Origin: Caenorhabditis elegans
Taxonomy: Eukaryota; Nematoda; Chromadorea; Rhabditida; Rhabditidae
DNA length: 64,000 nucleotides
Direction: 5' to 3'
Assembly (NCBI RefSeq): GCF_000002985.6
Contig: NC_003284.9
Coordinates: forward strand, 12,090,001-12,154,000
This document shows, piece by piece, positions 49,001 through 61,358 of this stretch. Positions within the stretch are counted from its first letter, which is position 1. Each line of letters begins with the position of its first letter. The notes beneath the pieces are model-generated. The model made no database searches. It was not told where the DNA came from and saw only the letters and a list, made by a program, of their open reading frames with translations. The position numbers and the translations under genes are program-made.

Positions 49001-51151
49001 TATTTCGGTTGTTTCGTTTTTGAATTATTTCTGCTAATGCTGAATAAAACGCATAACACGGGTGATCCACCAAATGTTGCTTCGACAAATAAGTCAACCT
49101 TTTCAGCCTTGACATAACAGAATGTTCCATGTCTGCAATTACTGCTCTTAACATTATTCGGTCCGTTACGTTGATATTCTTTGTCTGAGCACAGGCAGTA
49201 ATATCATCCCACATAGACTCAAATTGCTCCACGGATAGCAAAGGAATTAGTTCATCAGTGGTAGATTTTTCAGAATAATCAAAGATTCTAGTGGATGAAG
49301 GGAAATTGTGAAAATCGGAATATTTTAGGATCAGCTTGGTCTGAGAAAAAGTAAATTATTTTAGATATCAAGCATGCATCTCGTATACTCACCACATCTT
49401 TTGAGTCATTCCCTATAAAACGATGCAATGCAAAAGTCTTGGAAGTTAACCCATTTTGCGCCATTCTTTGTTGCCTCAGCATATTGTTCACTAGTTCACT
49501 ATCCATACTAGCTGTAGTAGACAAAAGAAATTGAATTATCATTTCGTGGTAAAACTTTCGATTGTGAAGTCCGGTGACGTTTGTTGGATATTTACACCAA
49601 AATTGGATCATGAAACTGATAATTCTACTTGATTGAATTCTTAATAATGGTTTGAATATACTCCAGTCAATTTTCTGAAAACAAAAATATGTTACTGGCA
49701 TAAACTGGCTAGAACGTTACATCATCCTCCAACGCCAACTTTGACAACAGCATCCAGTAACATTGTAAAAGAAGCTCCGCAGAATGTACACATTCTTTCC
49801 TAACATCACTCTTTTCCAAGTTGTTGAAACCATTCTAAAATGTGTGCAGTTTTAATTAAATGTATCATTTGCAAAATATGTTACTTACGTTGAAATCGTC
49901 AATCAACATACCGAAGCCAACTTTACATTCATCTAACACTAACCGATGATGATAGTTGGACTTTGAAGAGATTGTGGTTTTTAATAAACGAAGTAGTAGA
50001 ATCTGAAAGTACAAATACGGAAATTAGGATGTTGTGTAAGATTTATAAATTAAATAAACGTTGTTTTATAAACTGGATAGGTCCAGGGACCAATATCCCT
50101 AATTCCAATATCGATAGAAAAAAATATCCTGCAACCCGTTTTCAATAACAGCGCCTACATTGCTAAGTTTCATGTATCGACAAATTGGAGAATTTTATTT
50201 TGTTGGAAACTATTATATTTCAGCTATCATAAAAATAACCTTTGTTTTAAAATTATCAAAACTAGTGTGCGCCCTGGTTCTCATAATTGGGGGGGGGGGG
50301 GGGGCACCATGTACCTGGTGTTAATTCATGTTTAAAAATGTTTAATTTTTCATACTGTGTTAAACTTGCCTCATAGTGCAGAAATATGTGCCTTATTGTT
50401 TTCGAGGTTGTTGAGAAACTTATTGGTGAGCTCGAAACAGTTTCCAAAATTTGTTTAAGCTCATTCTCTTTTAACACATGACTGGCAATATGTATCAACA
50501 CATAACATTTTGCTGGCATCATTTCTATCAACTCCCTCTCAGCCATGTGCGGATATTCCTTGAACCATCTCTCCACATATTTGATGTCTGGCAAATTCTA
50601 AAAAGGAAGTGATTATAATACATATTATCTTTTAAAATTTTTGTTTTACCTGACTGTCCTCCTCCGACCATCTCACATTATTTTTTCTGAATTTATCAGT
50701 GATGCTAATTTCAGTAAATCTAGTCTTCAGGCTTGAATAAGACCGCTTTTCGGTGTCATTAAAAATTTCCAGCGTGCTGAAAAAATTTGATTGTCAAACC
50801 AATGACTTGCTTGCAGAAGTCCTTACATTCTTTCTAACAAAGCATAATTTAACTTTGGCGTCCGATTCGGAGACGATCCTAACGCTTCGTATGACTTCTT
50901 AAACAACTCTGTCATATTGTACTGGAAGATTTCTTTCTTGTGAACATCTTTACATGTTGAGGATAAAAATTGTAGAGCTTCATTGATAGTTTGACCTGGA
51001 AAGTGAATTGTTTAAAGTACAATCAAAAATCTTCGTTTGACAAGAAAAGATTTGACTCACTTTTGAATGGTTCAAAAAAGAAAACTTCGTGATTAAGCTC
51101 ATCTTCTGGAAGGAGGTCCTCAATCAGTGATGGTGAGCGGATCTTTTCCAT
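40086..51151 (-). CDS. Large BEACH-domain protein (LYST/neurobeachin type)
   Basis: Large scaffold protein; BEACH proteins act in lysosome-related organelle size and vesicle trafficking. About 30 exons over 11 kb, estimated 2.5-2.8 thousand residues. ATG at 51151 follows a TTTCAG acceptor. From N to C: a long helical region with no motif I can name (51.1-47.7 kb); a probable ConA-like part (47.3-46.3 kb); a PH-BEACH-like segment (43.2-42.74 kb); the BEACH domain (42.6-41.45 kb) with SNFEYLTMLNLFAGR, HFGSMCSNRGVV, LPFGEEAIELQDGRFDFPDR, ELVPELF, HRHALE, WIDLVFGYKSRGKSAHDAIN and TQSHPKR; then a WD-like C-terminus (SIISVWNLHTH) ending at the 40086-40088 stop. A weakly supported ~430-nt intron (47.30-47.73 kb) means two adjacent genes cannot be excluded. 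One intron near 50.37 kb has a GC donor. LYST is my best guess for subfamily. Confidence 0.85.
50289..50304. repeat. Poly-G tract (16 G) in a BEACH-gene intron
   Basis: Sixteen uninterrupted G on the + strand (C on the transcript strand), inside the intron between about 50004 and 50370. It is the longest homopolymer G/C run in the window. Confidence 0.9.
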
Positions 51152-51748
51152 TTTCTGAAATTATCTTGAATTGTTGAATTTTTTTCTAAGAAAAATATAA
51201 TACTCTTGTTTAAAAAGTTCATGCCGAGTACTAAAAGAATGGAGGGTGAACATATTCATACTAATTTTCAATTTCAAAACATATGATAATTTCGGTTTGG
51301 TTTTGCATTAAAAGTGTTACTAGTGATTCGTGAGAATGTTGCGTAATGTGAAACAAATTGGAACTGATAAGAAGAAACATGAGAATCGTTTCGAATACGC
51401 GAAAACGGAATTGTTAAAAGTAAAGGTGGCATGAGTTGAGAAAAAGGATGCAAAAATAAATTATAAAATTAAAAAAAAAAAACTTATTAAGAATTGATAG
51501 AATACAGAGTTAGTAAAAACAATGCAAGAAGTTAAATTTTACAATAATTAAGCCAACATTTTCTTTAATGAAACTTTTGTGTATTTTCGGTCATAAGCAT
51601 ATAAAGTTGCCGAGAACTAAAGATTAGGCAAACATTTTTTGTGAGACATCATATTTTTCTGTGAACCTGGAAATATCGAAAAAAAAACTTCAAAAAGTTC
51701 AATTTTTAAGTGTAAGGCAAAATATAACAGTTGAATATGGGTCCTAAA
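51152..51748. other. 5' flank of the BEACH gene
   Basis: Non-coding. TTTCAG directly before the BEACH ATG is a plausible trans-splice acceptor. AT-rich, no other gene. Confidence 0.5.
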
Positions 51749-52111
51749 CAGGAGTGCGCGGCAATCGAAAAATTTCAGTAATTGGCAACTTCGGCAATTT
51801 CGGCAATTTCGGCAATTGCCGGTTTTGGAAATTTTTGGAAATCGGCAATTTTGGCAGTTGCCGGAAATGTTAGGTAGTTTTAAAACCTAATTACATTTTG
51901 GAAATTGAAAAAATTTCACCTTGTTTTTAGTATTCGGTTAATCATTTTCAAAAAGAAAACGGTCAATCCTATGTTCAGGCTCATAAATCTACAAGAAGTA
52001 TCAAATTTATTTTTCCGACAATTTCGATTTTCGGCGATCGGTAATCCCCGCAATTGTCGGTTTTGAAAATTTCCGGCAATCGGGAATTTCGGAAATTGAC
52101 GCGCACCCCTG
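51749..52111. mobile_element. Short TIR repeat with GGCAATTTC iterations
   Basis: Ends are inverted: CAGGAGTGCGCGGCAAT on the left, and a right end whose complement reads CAGGGGTGCGCGTCAAT. The inside carries repeated GGCAATTTC/GGCAATTGCCGG motifs in both orientations. No coding capacity. The style is that of short non-autonomous DNA elements common in C. elegans; target duplication is unclear. Confidence 0.65.
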
Positions 52112-52918
52112 ATCCCACAACAAGCGTGTCATAGCTTGTACTTTTTTTTAAATTGTAGTATATATGATTGGAAACGACAGCACCACAAAAAAACTTTACA
52201 AAACGAAAAAAGTCGAAATTTTTTACCCACGCTAATAAATCGAATGTTAAAAATTGAAGATTTTACTTTTTTGAATGTCTTACAAACGATCGTATTCTGG
52301 CCAATATATCTGTGAAATTTCTGTTATCACCTACACTTTCCTTTGTGTTTTTCTCGTGAGCAATACAAATCTCAGCTCACACTTTTCATGCTTCATGTTT
52401 GTAATTGCTTGTCAAAACCAAACCCGCGCATCCAATCCGTTTGCCGCCAAAAAGTTGTCAAGCGTGGTCGGAAAGCTCGCGTTAAACCGTGTCGAGAGCA
52501 CAACAGGCGGGCGGCAAACATTGTACAGGGGGTTTGAAGGGCAATCGTCTCGGGGGCCCGACTTCCGCAAGGAGAGCAAAATGAAAACAAGCAACTTTCT
52601 TACGGTCTCTCCTTGTATTATTTGTTTCTTTTCTTCCGCACTACCCGATGGATGTTCATAATTCATAACGACATTGAGGAAGCGTCGACGGAGACGCAGA
52701 CCGTTGGATGAGGGGGAAAAATACAATATGATTAGTACGGGTTGGACACTTGGCACTTCCGTGGAAGTAGGCGGGCCGGGCTCCCGGAATATTGTGCAAA
52801 AACCGGACCGGTTGGGCCAAGTGGACAATTGGCAGAAGTATAAAAGCATGAGTACCGTGGTTTCACGTATCAAATTTACACTCTTTTTTTTTCACCGTCT
52901 TTCTAAAATATTAGAAAA
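52112..52918. other. Promoter region of the first ShK gene
   Basis: 52390-52850 is richer in G+C than its surroundings, and overlapping frames on both strands (to 153 codons) result from that composition rather than from coding. No splice logic or family resemblance is seen. Confidence 0.5.
52839..52846 (+). promoter_or_regulatory. TATA box of the first ShK gene
   Basis: TATAAAAG, 73 bp upstream of the ATG at 52919, in a well-spaced core-promoter position. It suggests a strongly expressed secreted product. Confidence 0.55.
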
Positions 52919-53599
52919 ATGCACAAGATCATATTGATCACAGCGCTAATTGGTAAGATTTATCAATTAACTGAGAACATTGAAACTAATCGACAAAAAA
53001 TTCAGCATTAGTCTCCACTGAGATGACGATGCAAATGATTGCCTATAAAGCCACAAAAACCCCATGTTGCATGGACACTTTGATGCCAAATGTGTGCAAA
53101 TCCTTGTACAACCGAGATCACGAGAAGTTCACTAAACAGTGTAGAACCAACCCTGATTTCTCTTTCATTCAATGCTGTCATTCTTGTCATTTCAATATGG
53201 ACATGTTCACCAGCGACAGTAAGTTACAATTTGCTGAACTGTCAGCAGTACTACAATGGTTTCAGCTATCCCAGTGCCTGCTGATCTTTACCAACACGAC
53301 GTCGAAGAACTCCTCCTCCGCCATCATCCACAAAACTGTTTCGATCGTCACGGAACTCAATTCTGTGAAGCCTTCGTTACCAGATCAGGGATGTGGGGAA
53401 GAAAATCACTGACCTGCCAACACTCTGTGTTTGCATTCAGAGTTTGCAGAAAAACATGTGGATTCTGCGCATCGTACGTTTTTTTTAATATTAAAACAAT
53501 ATGCACATAATGAAAAATTTCAGAGTGAACAAAACAGCAACAGTGAGATACGACTCGAATTTAGCCAAGAATCCGAAAGCATGCGAACGACTTTTCTAA
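52919..53599 (+). CDS. Secreted cysteine-rich protein with a C-terminal ShK-like domain (copy 1)
   Basis: Four exons (52919-52952, 53006-53218, 53266-53473, 53524-53599) give 176 residues. A signal peptide (about 1-16) is followed by a first cysteine module (TPCCMD...C...C...FIQCCHSC, about 30-70). The ShK-type six-cysteine module follows (NCFDRHGTQFC...TCQHSVFAFRVCRKTCGFC, about 105-150) and a short tail. ShK domains are common in nematode secreted proteins and often occur as non-toxin modules; nothing here shows toxicity. The neighbouring gene has the same domain order, so the two are tandem paralogues. Function is unknown; cuticle, pharyngeal or immune roles are all possible. Confidence 0.88.
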
Positions 53600-54113
53600 T
53601 CGACGACTAATAATACATTATAATTTAAATTAACTGATATTTATATTTATTGAACTTTCAATATTTTTCTGTACTACAGCTTGAGAGTACATATCTGGTT
53701 TTACCTCCATTTTCGAGTTATGTGTCATGACCCTTTGTCCTTCTTTGTCCTTGTCTCCCGACCCCAAGTATTTGAATTTCCGAACAGTATTTGAAGATTA
53801 TCACAAATAAATCCTATTGACTTAATGGTTCTTTTTTGTCACTCTTGGCTCAATGACCCTCTTGGCGCTTACTCTTGGGAGCCCAGATATAGGCCGTGCA
53901 ACGCGAGCATTCTTATATTTACAATCTTCGTCATGTAATACAGAACCCCCTACACAAACATGTACTACCGAAACGGGTGTTCACACCTTTTCAAACAGTC
54001 CTTCTCTCCACTAGCTTCTCCTAGACTTTTGATTTTAACATAACGTCAAGGCTGGCCGTAGTTTACCCCCGATCTTTATTGTCGGTTAATGGGAACAACA
54101 GTAGTTTTTCCAC
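53600..54113. other. Spacer between the ShK genes
   Basis: 514 bp with the 3' end of copy 1 and the promoter of copy 2. No additional gene is seen. Confidence 0.5.
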
Positions 54114-55940
54114 ATGCTGTTTTCCGTGCGATTTTTCATTGTCTGCACAACGAGCGTCTCACTTTTATCTGCTGTTGCGCAAGCCGGTGAGTCAATTGCA
54201 TTTTTGTGCCATTCATTATATGTTTTCGTAGAAAAAATAGTGAGGAAAAGAAAAATTATTTGTGCAAGACTTTTTTCTTCCGATTAAAAATTGTTGTTAT
54301 TAATATTTTTGTTTGCACTTTTGTGGCAAAGCACAAATCACGACGAAACATATTCAATAGACTGGACTCAAGTTATGCTCGTTTCTGAGATGTAGTACGA
54401 ACCAGCTCAAAGAAACTTACCCCTGAAATTGGTAAAATCTACCAAGGCTTCAGATGCTTTGAAGTGAATAAAAAGAATGTTCTGGAAAGTTCTAAATTTC
54501 CAACAAAATGTTGTTGTGCTTCAACTTCTATTTCAAATTAGGAAACATGAGCACCTTGTGCGATTAATTATCATAATTATCAAAATGAGCCAAAAAGCAA
54601 CAAAGTGGAATTTTTGGAAGTACTTAAAAAGATCAACCTCCACTAACTCATTATTACAATTGCACTTAAATTTCAGGATATACTCCAAATTTTAATTTCA
54701 ACCAACCCCACGATATCAGTGGCCGAACACCATGTTGTGTGGATAGACTAACAACACTTACTTGTGGAAGGATGAGACTGAACACACCGGCAAAATTTGC
54801 TAAACGATGTGCGAATGATCCCGATTTCGCACTTATTCAGTGTTGCTCTTCGTGGTAGGTAGAAAACAAAAAAGGAAAACTGATTAAGAAAAGCTTTCAG
54901 CTTTGACAGAAGAAGCTCTTTGAGCAGTGAAAAGTACAATTTGGTAGTGAGGAGACATTTGGAGGATCCAATGAAAGCTACATGCATAGATAGACGAGGA
55001 GGAGACTGGTGCCAAAAAATGGCAAACAGGTGAGATTCACTGGAAATTTAGGGAAAAAAAGAGATTAAAACAGACACATATTTATAACCAACTTTAAAAC
55101 ATTTTCGAGACCGGCAAAAATATGAATCTTGAGGAATGACACTAGAAAACTTGAAAAATTATAAATAAGACTTGAGCATAAAGTTATTGATACCTTTGTA
55201 TTTTTGCTAAGCAAATTCCATTTTGTATAACACAATTAAATCAGAAAAAAATTATAAAACCTCCACTACACTACAATTGCTTCAGAGAGAACTATTGGCA
55301 AGACGCAAGTTTCAGCACAATTGGTGGTTGTGGTGCTTTTCCGTCGGCATTCCGAGAGTGTCGAAATACATGTGGATATTGTTCAGCAACAATGCAAATG
55401 ACTGTTGTTAAATATGACTATCGACTGGCAACAAGCACACCACGATGTGATATTAAAACATATTTTGCCAGGACGGATGTTGAAATGAAAAAGCGATACA
55501 ATCCGGCTAAGAAAGGTGAGTGGAGATATATATTAATAAAAAATAGCATTATACATTTTCCAAAAATTGCTCAAAGTTTCACGCGAACAGAAAAATGACT
55601 CACAATTTAATACAGGTTTAGTTAGTCAAATGACGTCTTGGAAGCTTTTTTTGTGACTGCATCGAAAAATAATACTCGAGCGAAGATGAATAAAATTTTT
55701 AAATTATTTTAGAAACGTTGAGAATTGGCCGGTGGATGACTGAATATGTAGCTAATCAAACTGCCTATGAAAAATGAAATACAATGATTTTTAAAAGAAA
55801 ATATTGCATGTTAATATGACCTTCCAAAAATTGTACAGAAATTTCCAGAATTCGACCCACTTGCCCGACTAATATGGAAAAGGCCAAAAGACACCGATTA
55901 CTTCGTTGTTGAAGATCACAATTACGAGGATTTTATGTAA
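54114..55940 (+). CDS. Secreted cysteine-rich protein with a ShK-like domain (copy 2)
   Basis: Six exons (54114-54186, 54677-54854, 54901-55029, 55286-55515, 55713-55747, 55839-55940) give 248 residues. A signal peptide (MLFSVRFFIVCTTSVSLLSA) is followed by the paralogous first module (TPCCVDRL...C...FALIQCCSSC). The ShK-like module CIDRRGGDWC...GGCGAFPSAFRECRNTCGYC comes next, then a longer C-terminal tail (MQMTVVKYDY...) with one further cysteine and an acidic end (DYFVVEDHNYEDFM). The last splice uses a weak donor (TAT|GTAGCT). If it is ignored, the frame stops near 55779 with a shorter tail. The long tail distinguishes it from copy 1. Confidence 0.8.
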
Positions 55941-56844
55941 TTATATAAATCTATTTTAATACATGTTACGATACTCAGAATTTATAAAGTTGTTTTAAAA
56001 TTTATGAATAGAAAAAAAAACATTTTAAAAATGATCAATATAAAATGGGGAAACAATGCAAGCGAACAGAAAAATGCATCGGTGAGCACTACCAAAAACC
56101 GATAACAACAGTGCGCTCTCTCCGTGTGGTGATGATGATGACGTGGCAATACGATAATAAATCTGAAAACAAGGGAGAGAGGGGTTAGAGGTTATATCGT
56201 ATCTCTTTTCATTTTCTTTTGTATATTTGATAAGATTAATGCTATATAAGGATATCACAGGATTCAAAGAATTCTGTTCACTTTTCCCAATCGATTCTAG
56301 AACCTGCCCTTTGTTCTGTCTTACGTGTTTTTTCCACACAAGCTTTGCTTCCTTTTTCACCATTTTGCGTAACATTGCAACGCGTCTGCTGCCTAAAATC
56401 GGCTATTAAAATGTCATTTTATCAACTAGATCTCCCCAATATCTCTTCCTTTTCCAATTTCGTCATGTTTTCTGTTAACTTTCTTGCTGAAAACTGTTTT
56501 TTTTTGTATTTTTTGAATCCTTAATTAACAGTTTACTTAACAGTTTTATTAAGCTTTTCAATTTCAAAGTATACATGACCAAAAACGAGTGAATATGGAC
56601 ACTTGATTATTATCAGTTATCAGTATCACGGTTTTGTTATCAAGCGCAGTGTTTTGGCCCCTTTCTCTCTCTCCCTCTCTCGTCCTTACTTCATGTGTTT
56701 GCATAGTATTGATAACTTGTTCGTGTTGTCAGGAATCGGTGGTCAGCGGTCACTATTAAGCACTCTTACTTCTTTCTTGTTTAGATTTTTCTCAAAATGT
56801 CGACTTTTTTTTTGACAAACTAAGCTTTCAGATACACACTGAAA
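55941..56844. other. Intergenic upstream of P5CR
   Basis: 904 bp. Includes a CTCTCT-rich stretch near 56665 and a CTTTCAG acceptor-like site at 56824-56830, shortly before the P5CR ATG. No gene is seen. Confidence 0.5.
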
Positions 56845-58250
56845 ATGAAGATCGGATTTATTGGAGCTGGAAAAATGGCTCAGGCTCTTGCCAGAGGCCT
56901 CATCAACTCAGGTAAACATTATTGGTTTCAGAAATTATTGATTTCAATTGCTAATCTTGGGAACTGTTTTTATAAATCCAAAGCCTGAAAGTATACTAAA
57001 ACTCGAAACCTAGTCTATAATAAAGTTGCTTCATAAAGCACGTAGAAGTAATTTTTTCTAGGAACTGGTATTGGTAACAGCAAACAGTCCAATTAAAGCT
57101 AAGTACAGATTAAATTACAGATTTTGTTAGATCTAGCAAGTCAAATGTTTATGAGTTCTGTTAATATTACTGTCAACTACTGAGTACAATTAAAAGTTCA
57201 AAATTAAAATTTGTTAAAAATTAATTATGCCATGCATAACCAATTCCAAACTAACACCTCGCAAAATTGCAGGCAGAATCACAGCAGACAACATTATTGC
57301 CAGTTCGCCAAAACGCGATGAAGTGTTCCTTGACCAATGCAAGGCACTAGGGTTGAACACTACTCATGATAATGCTGAAGTTGTGCAAAAAAGTGATGTT
57401 GTGTTTCTTGCCGTCAAGCCAGTGCACGTGAGCAAAGTTGCTTCTGAAATCGCTCCAGCCCTTAGCAAAGAACATTTGGTAGTTTCTATTGCACTTGGAA
57501 TCACTATAAGAAATATTGAATCGGTAGGCTTACTTAATTGAATAGATTACTCGGTGATATTGAAATTTCTAGCTTCTCCCAACGAAATCTCGAGTGGTAC
57601 GTGTCATGCCAAATACCCCATCAGTTGTTCGCGCCGGTGCATCAGCGTTCGCCATGGGATCTGCTTGTCGTGATGGCGACGCCGAAACTGTAGAGAAACT
57701 CTTGAGCACTGTTGGTTTTGCAGTGGAGGTTCCAGAAATTCATATCGACCCAGTAACAGGACTCTCCGGCTCTGGACCAAGTTATGTAAGTACAATAAAA
57801 CTTTGAAATTTCAAAAATGTAATAATCTTTTTGTAGATGTTCGCTGTGATCGAAGGGCTTGCTGACGGCGGTGTTAAAGTTGGACTTCCACGTGACCTTG
57901 CTCTGAAGCTTGCGGCTTATACTTTACTTGGAGCCGCAAAGATGGTTCTAGAAACTGGTATTCATCCAGCTCAGTTGAAGGATGACGTTCAAAGTCCTGC
58001 AGGTTCATCAGTATATGGAATGCACAAATTGGAGAGTGGAGGGCTCAAGGTACATACCGTGATGCGATAGAGAGATGATGCTTTAGTTTCAATGAGCATA
58101 GTACATGATTAGAATAGGGTCACTTGGCCTGATAAAAATGTGATCACGTTACAGGGTGTTCTTATGGATGCTGTCGAGGCGGCTACAAACCGGTCAAGGG
58201 CTACTGGAGACAAGGCGTTGCCAAGAGACTTCCGAAATACCGAGATGTGA
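56845..58250 (+). CDS. pycr-1: Pyrroline-5-carboxylate reductase
   Basis: Last step of proline synthesis: reduces delta1-pyrroline-5-carboxylate to L-proline with NAD(P)H. Five exons (56845-56911, 57273-57523, 57573-57785, 57837-58049, 58155-58250) give 279 residues. Seen: the N-terminal Rossmann motif KIGFIGAGKMAQALARG, DVVFLAVKP, VVRVMPNTPSVVRAGASAFA, the GLSGSGPSY substrate loop, FAVIEGLADGGVKVGL, and the C-terminal dimerisation/active-site block SPAGSSVYGMHKLE. Length and all motifs are those of a complete enzyme. There is no obvious mitochondrial presequence. The start agrees with the Rossmann motif at residue 2. The symbol is from memory; C. elegans has several pycr genes, so the number should be checked. 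Confidence 0.95.
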
Positions 58251-60124
58251 ATATAAGAGACTTACACATTCATCGTTGTTCTCTAATTTTGTCCAATTTT
58301 ATTTATCTATCTCTTTCTCATTCTCTTGACCGCTCTTTAATTTATTTTCCTGTCCTCCCGCCCACCTATCCTTTGTTACGCAAAAAACGTGCCTTCCCAA
58401 TATGTTCCCCTTGCTCCTAAAACAGGTGTCTGCATGTAATCCGGAAATAGACCAAAAGTAAACTCAGATTTTAATATGGTTAACACATGTATTAATACAC
58501 AATTTAGCAGATTTAGTTCTAAGTTAGAATAATTTTTGTGGTCTCTCCTTTTTACCTTTTGTTTACTTTCGTTAAAGCTAAGGAGGTGAAAGCTGGAATT
58601 TCATATAGCTAAATTTCAGAGAAACGGAAAAAATGATGGAAAGTGCACAACAACAAAGGACATGATAAATTCGCACAAATTTTATTTCATTTATTTTAAT
58701 TTCGGATTTGAAATATCTGGAAATACGTATTTCATTTAGGCATATTGTCTCTAATAAAATAACCAATCAAAAAAAATTTGAATAATATTACAAGAACATT
58801 TTTTAAAAGTTTTACAAGCGTGAAAAAAACTATTTATACTGACTACAGCGCATGCAATAAAGTTGTGCAGAAAATTTACAAATTTCCCTGTCAAAAAATT
58901 TTAAGTTTTAGACACCGGACGGTTCAATTTTTGCATTTATTTTTTTTTTTTCGTATGTAATTAAATTAAATAACTTGTTTTTACAAGGCCAAGAAAGTTG
59001 TTGTTACGGTATAATCTAGCGTCTCTCAGATATTGGACAGAATCAAGAAGCTTTTTATAGCTCTCTAAAAGTGTTTTTAATCACAATTTTGAAGCTAATG
59101 TTGTTGTATTTAACTTCTGGTCTTATTCTGACTTCTAAAAAAATCATTAAAAATTGTATGAATCTTCCTAATATGGTTTAAACAAATTTTGTGATATGAC
59201 TTGCACTTGGAATTGGTACAATTTCAGAGTCAGTGTGAAAAATTTGCCCATAAGATCACATAAACTCACATAAACTTTTTTCAATTCGAATATTTCGCAA
59301 AAAAAAAACAAACTAGAAATTTAAATTGATTAATGGCAAAACTATCACTGATAATTCCGATTGAAAAAACTCCACATTTAAAATTTCACAAAAATCTGCG
59401 CCTTTTTGAGTTCTTTCACTTACTGAAATCACAAGGAGCAAGTATGATTTTTTTATTGCAAATGTTTTGTGGAAATTTATGTAATTTTTTTCAATGCAGA
59501 AAATTAAACAAAGTTTGAAATTTTCTCGTCGTATCCGCATTTTTCGACACTATAAAACTGTTATTCTTTAACAGAACAACATTTTACGGTGACTAATTCA
59601 CTATTCAAGAGTTTTTCAAAACAATTACAACAATACATTTCATTATTTTTTCCCCTCAAAAGCAGCTGCGTTTCATATTCCAGGTGCATTATTTCTTTCT
59701 CTTCTCCAATTAATTTCCTGTGCGCGAGAAATCTAGGCTGCTTCAGCCATCAGAGTGTCGCCACGGTGATGTGCTAGCAACAAACAATCATGTGCTCCTC
59801 CTTGCATCGACACGTCGCTTTCTTCTAACCAGGCATATAGATGCTTGAAAGCTGAGGAGGAAGGAGGGGCGTGAGGAGGTTTTCCCCCATTTTCCCATGC
59901 ATTCGAAAAACTTTCTCATTGCTGTGTGCCCCGCCCGGCTGGTGGTTGCGGCAAAGCAAGTGTCCATAAGCGGGAGCCTTTATCCGGAGCCTTGAGAGCA
60001 CATTTCTATGGAATTGCGTGTGTTTCACGATTTCCGGTTCGCATTTCTGTCGCTTTATTGAGCTGGAAATATATTAGGCATGGTGAGACATTTTCATTTT
60101 TCTCAGCATTTCTTGAAAAGATCA
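58251..60124. other. Intergenic P5CR to C2HC gene
   Basis: About 1.9 kb of AT-rich DNA, becoming more GC-rich at 59700-60060 (probable promoter of the C2HC gene). No exon is seen. Confidence 0.5.
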
Positions 60125-61039
<915 letters not shown>

Positions 61040-61358
61040 CCTACCATTTATCAAAATTTCACAACATCATCAGGATCAGTTGTTTTTCTAGAAGTAATTG
61101 TCACATCTGAAAAATAATAATATTAATTTGTCGCATTTCGAAAACATTTGAGAAAATCTTCGAAATGTTTTTAACAACTGTCGTGCTCTGTTCCACTTTT
61201 AAAAAACGTAGTCAAACTAAATACTTTTCAGACTGATTCACAAATTTAGTTTAATATACGTACACTTCTTGATTCTCAGCGTTCTATTTCTTTATAATCA
61301 CCTTTGGAGCACTAATTTTTTTTTAAACATTTCCCTGATCATTTCCCTTTTGCTTGCT
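61040..61358. other. Convergent 3' region
   Basis: 319 bp between two convergent stops, AT-rich 3' UTR sequence only. Confidence 0.5.

Noticed and set aside
52412-52873. 153-codon minus frame and overlapping 128-codon plus frame
   Set aside because: Both come from local GC-rich composition in a promoter region containing a TATA box. There is no family resemblance.
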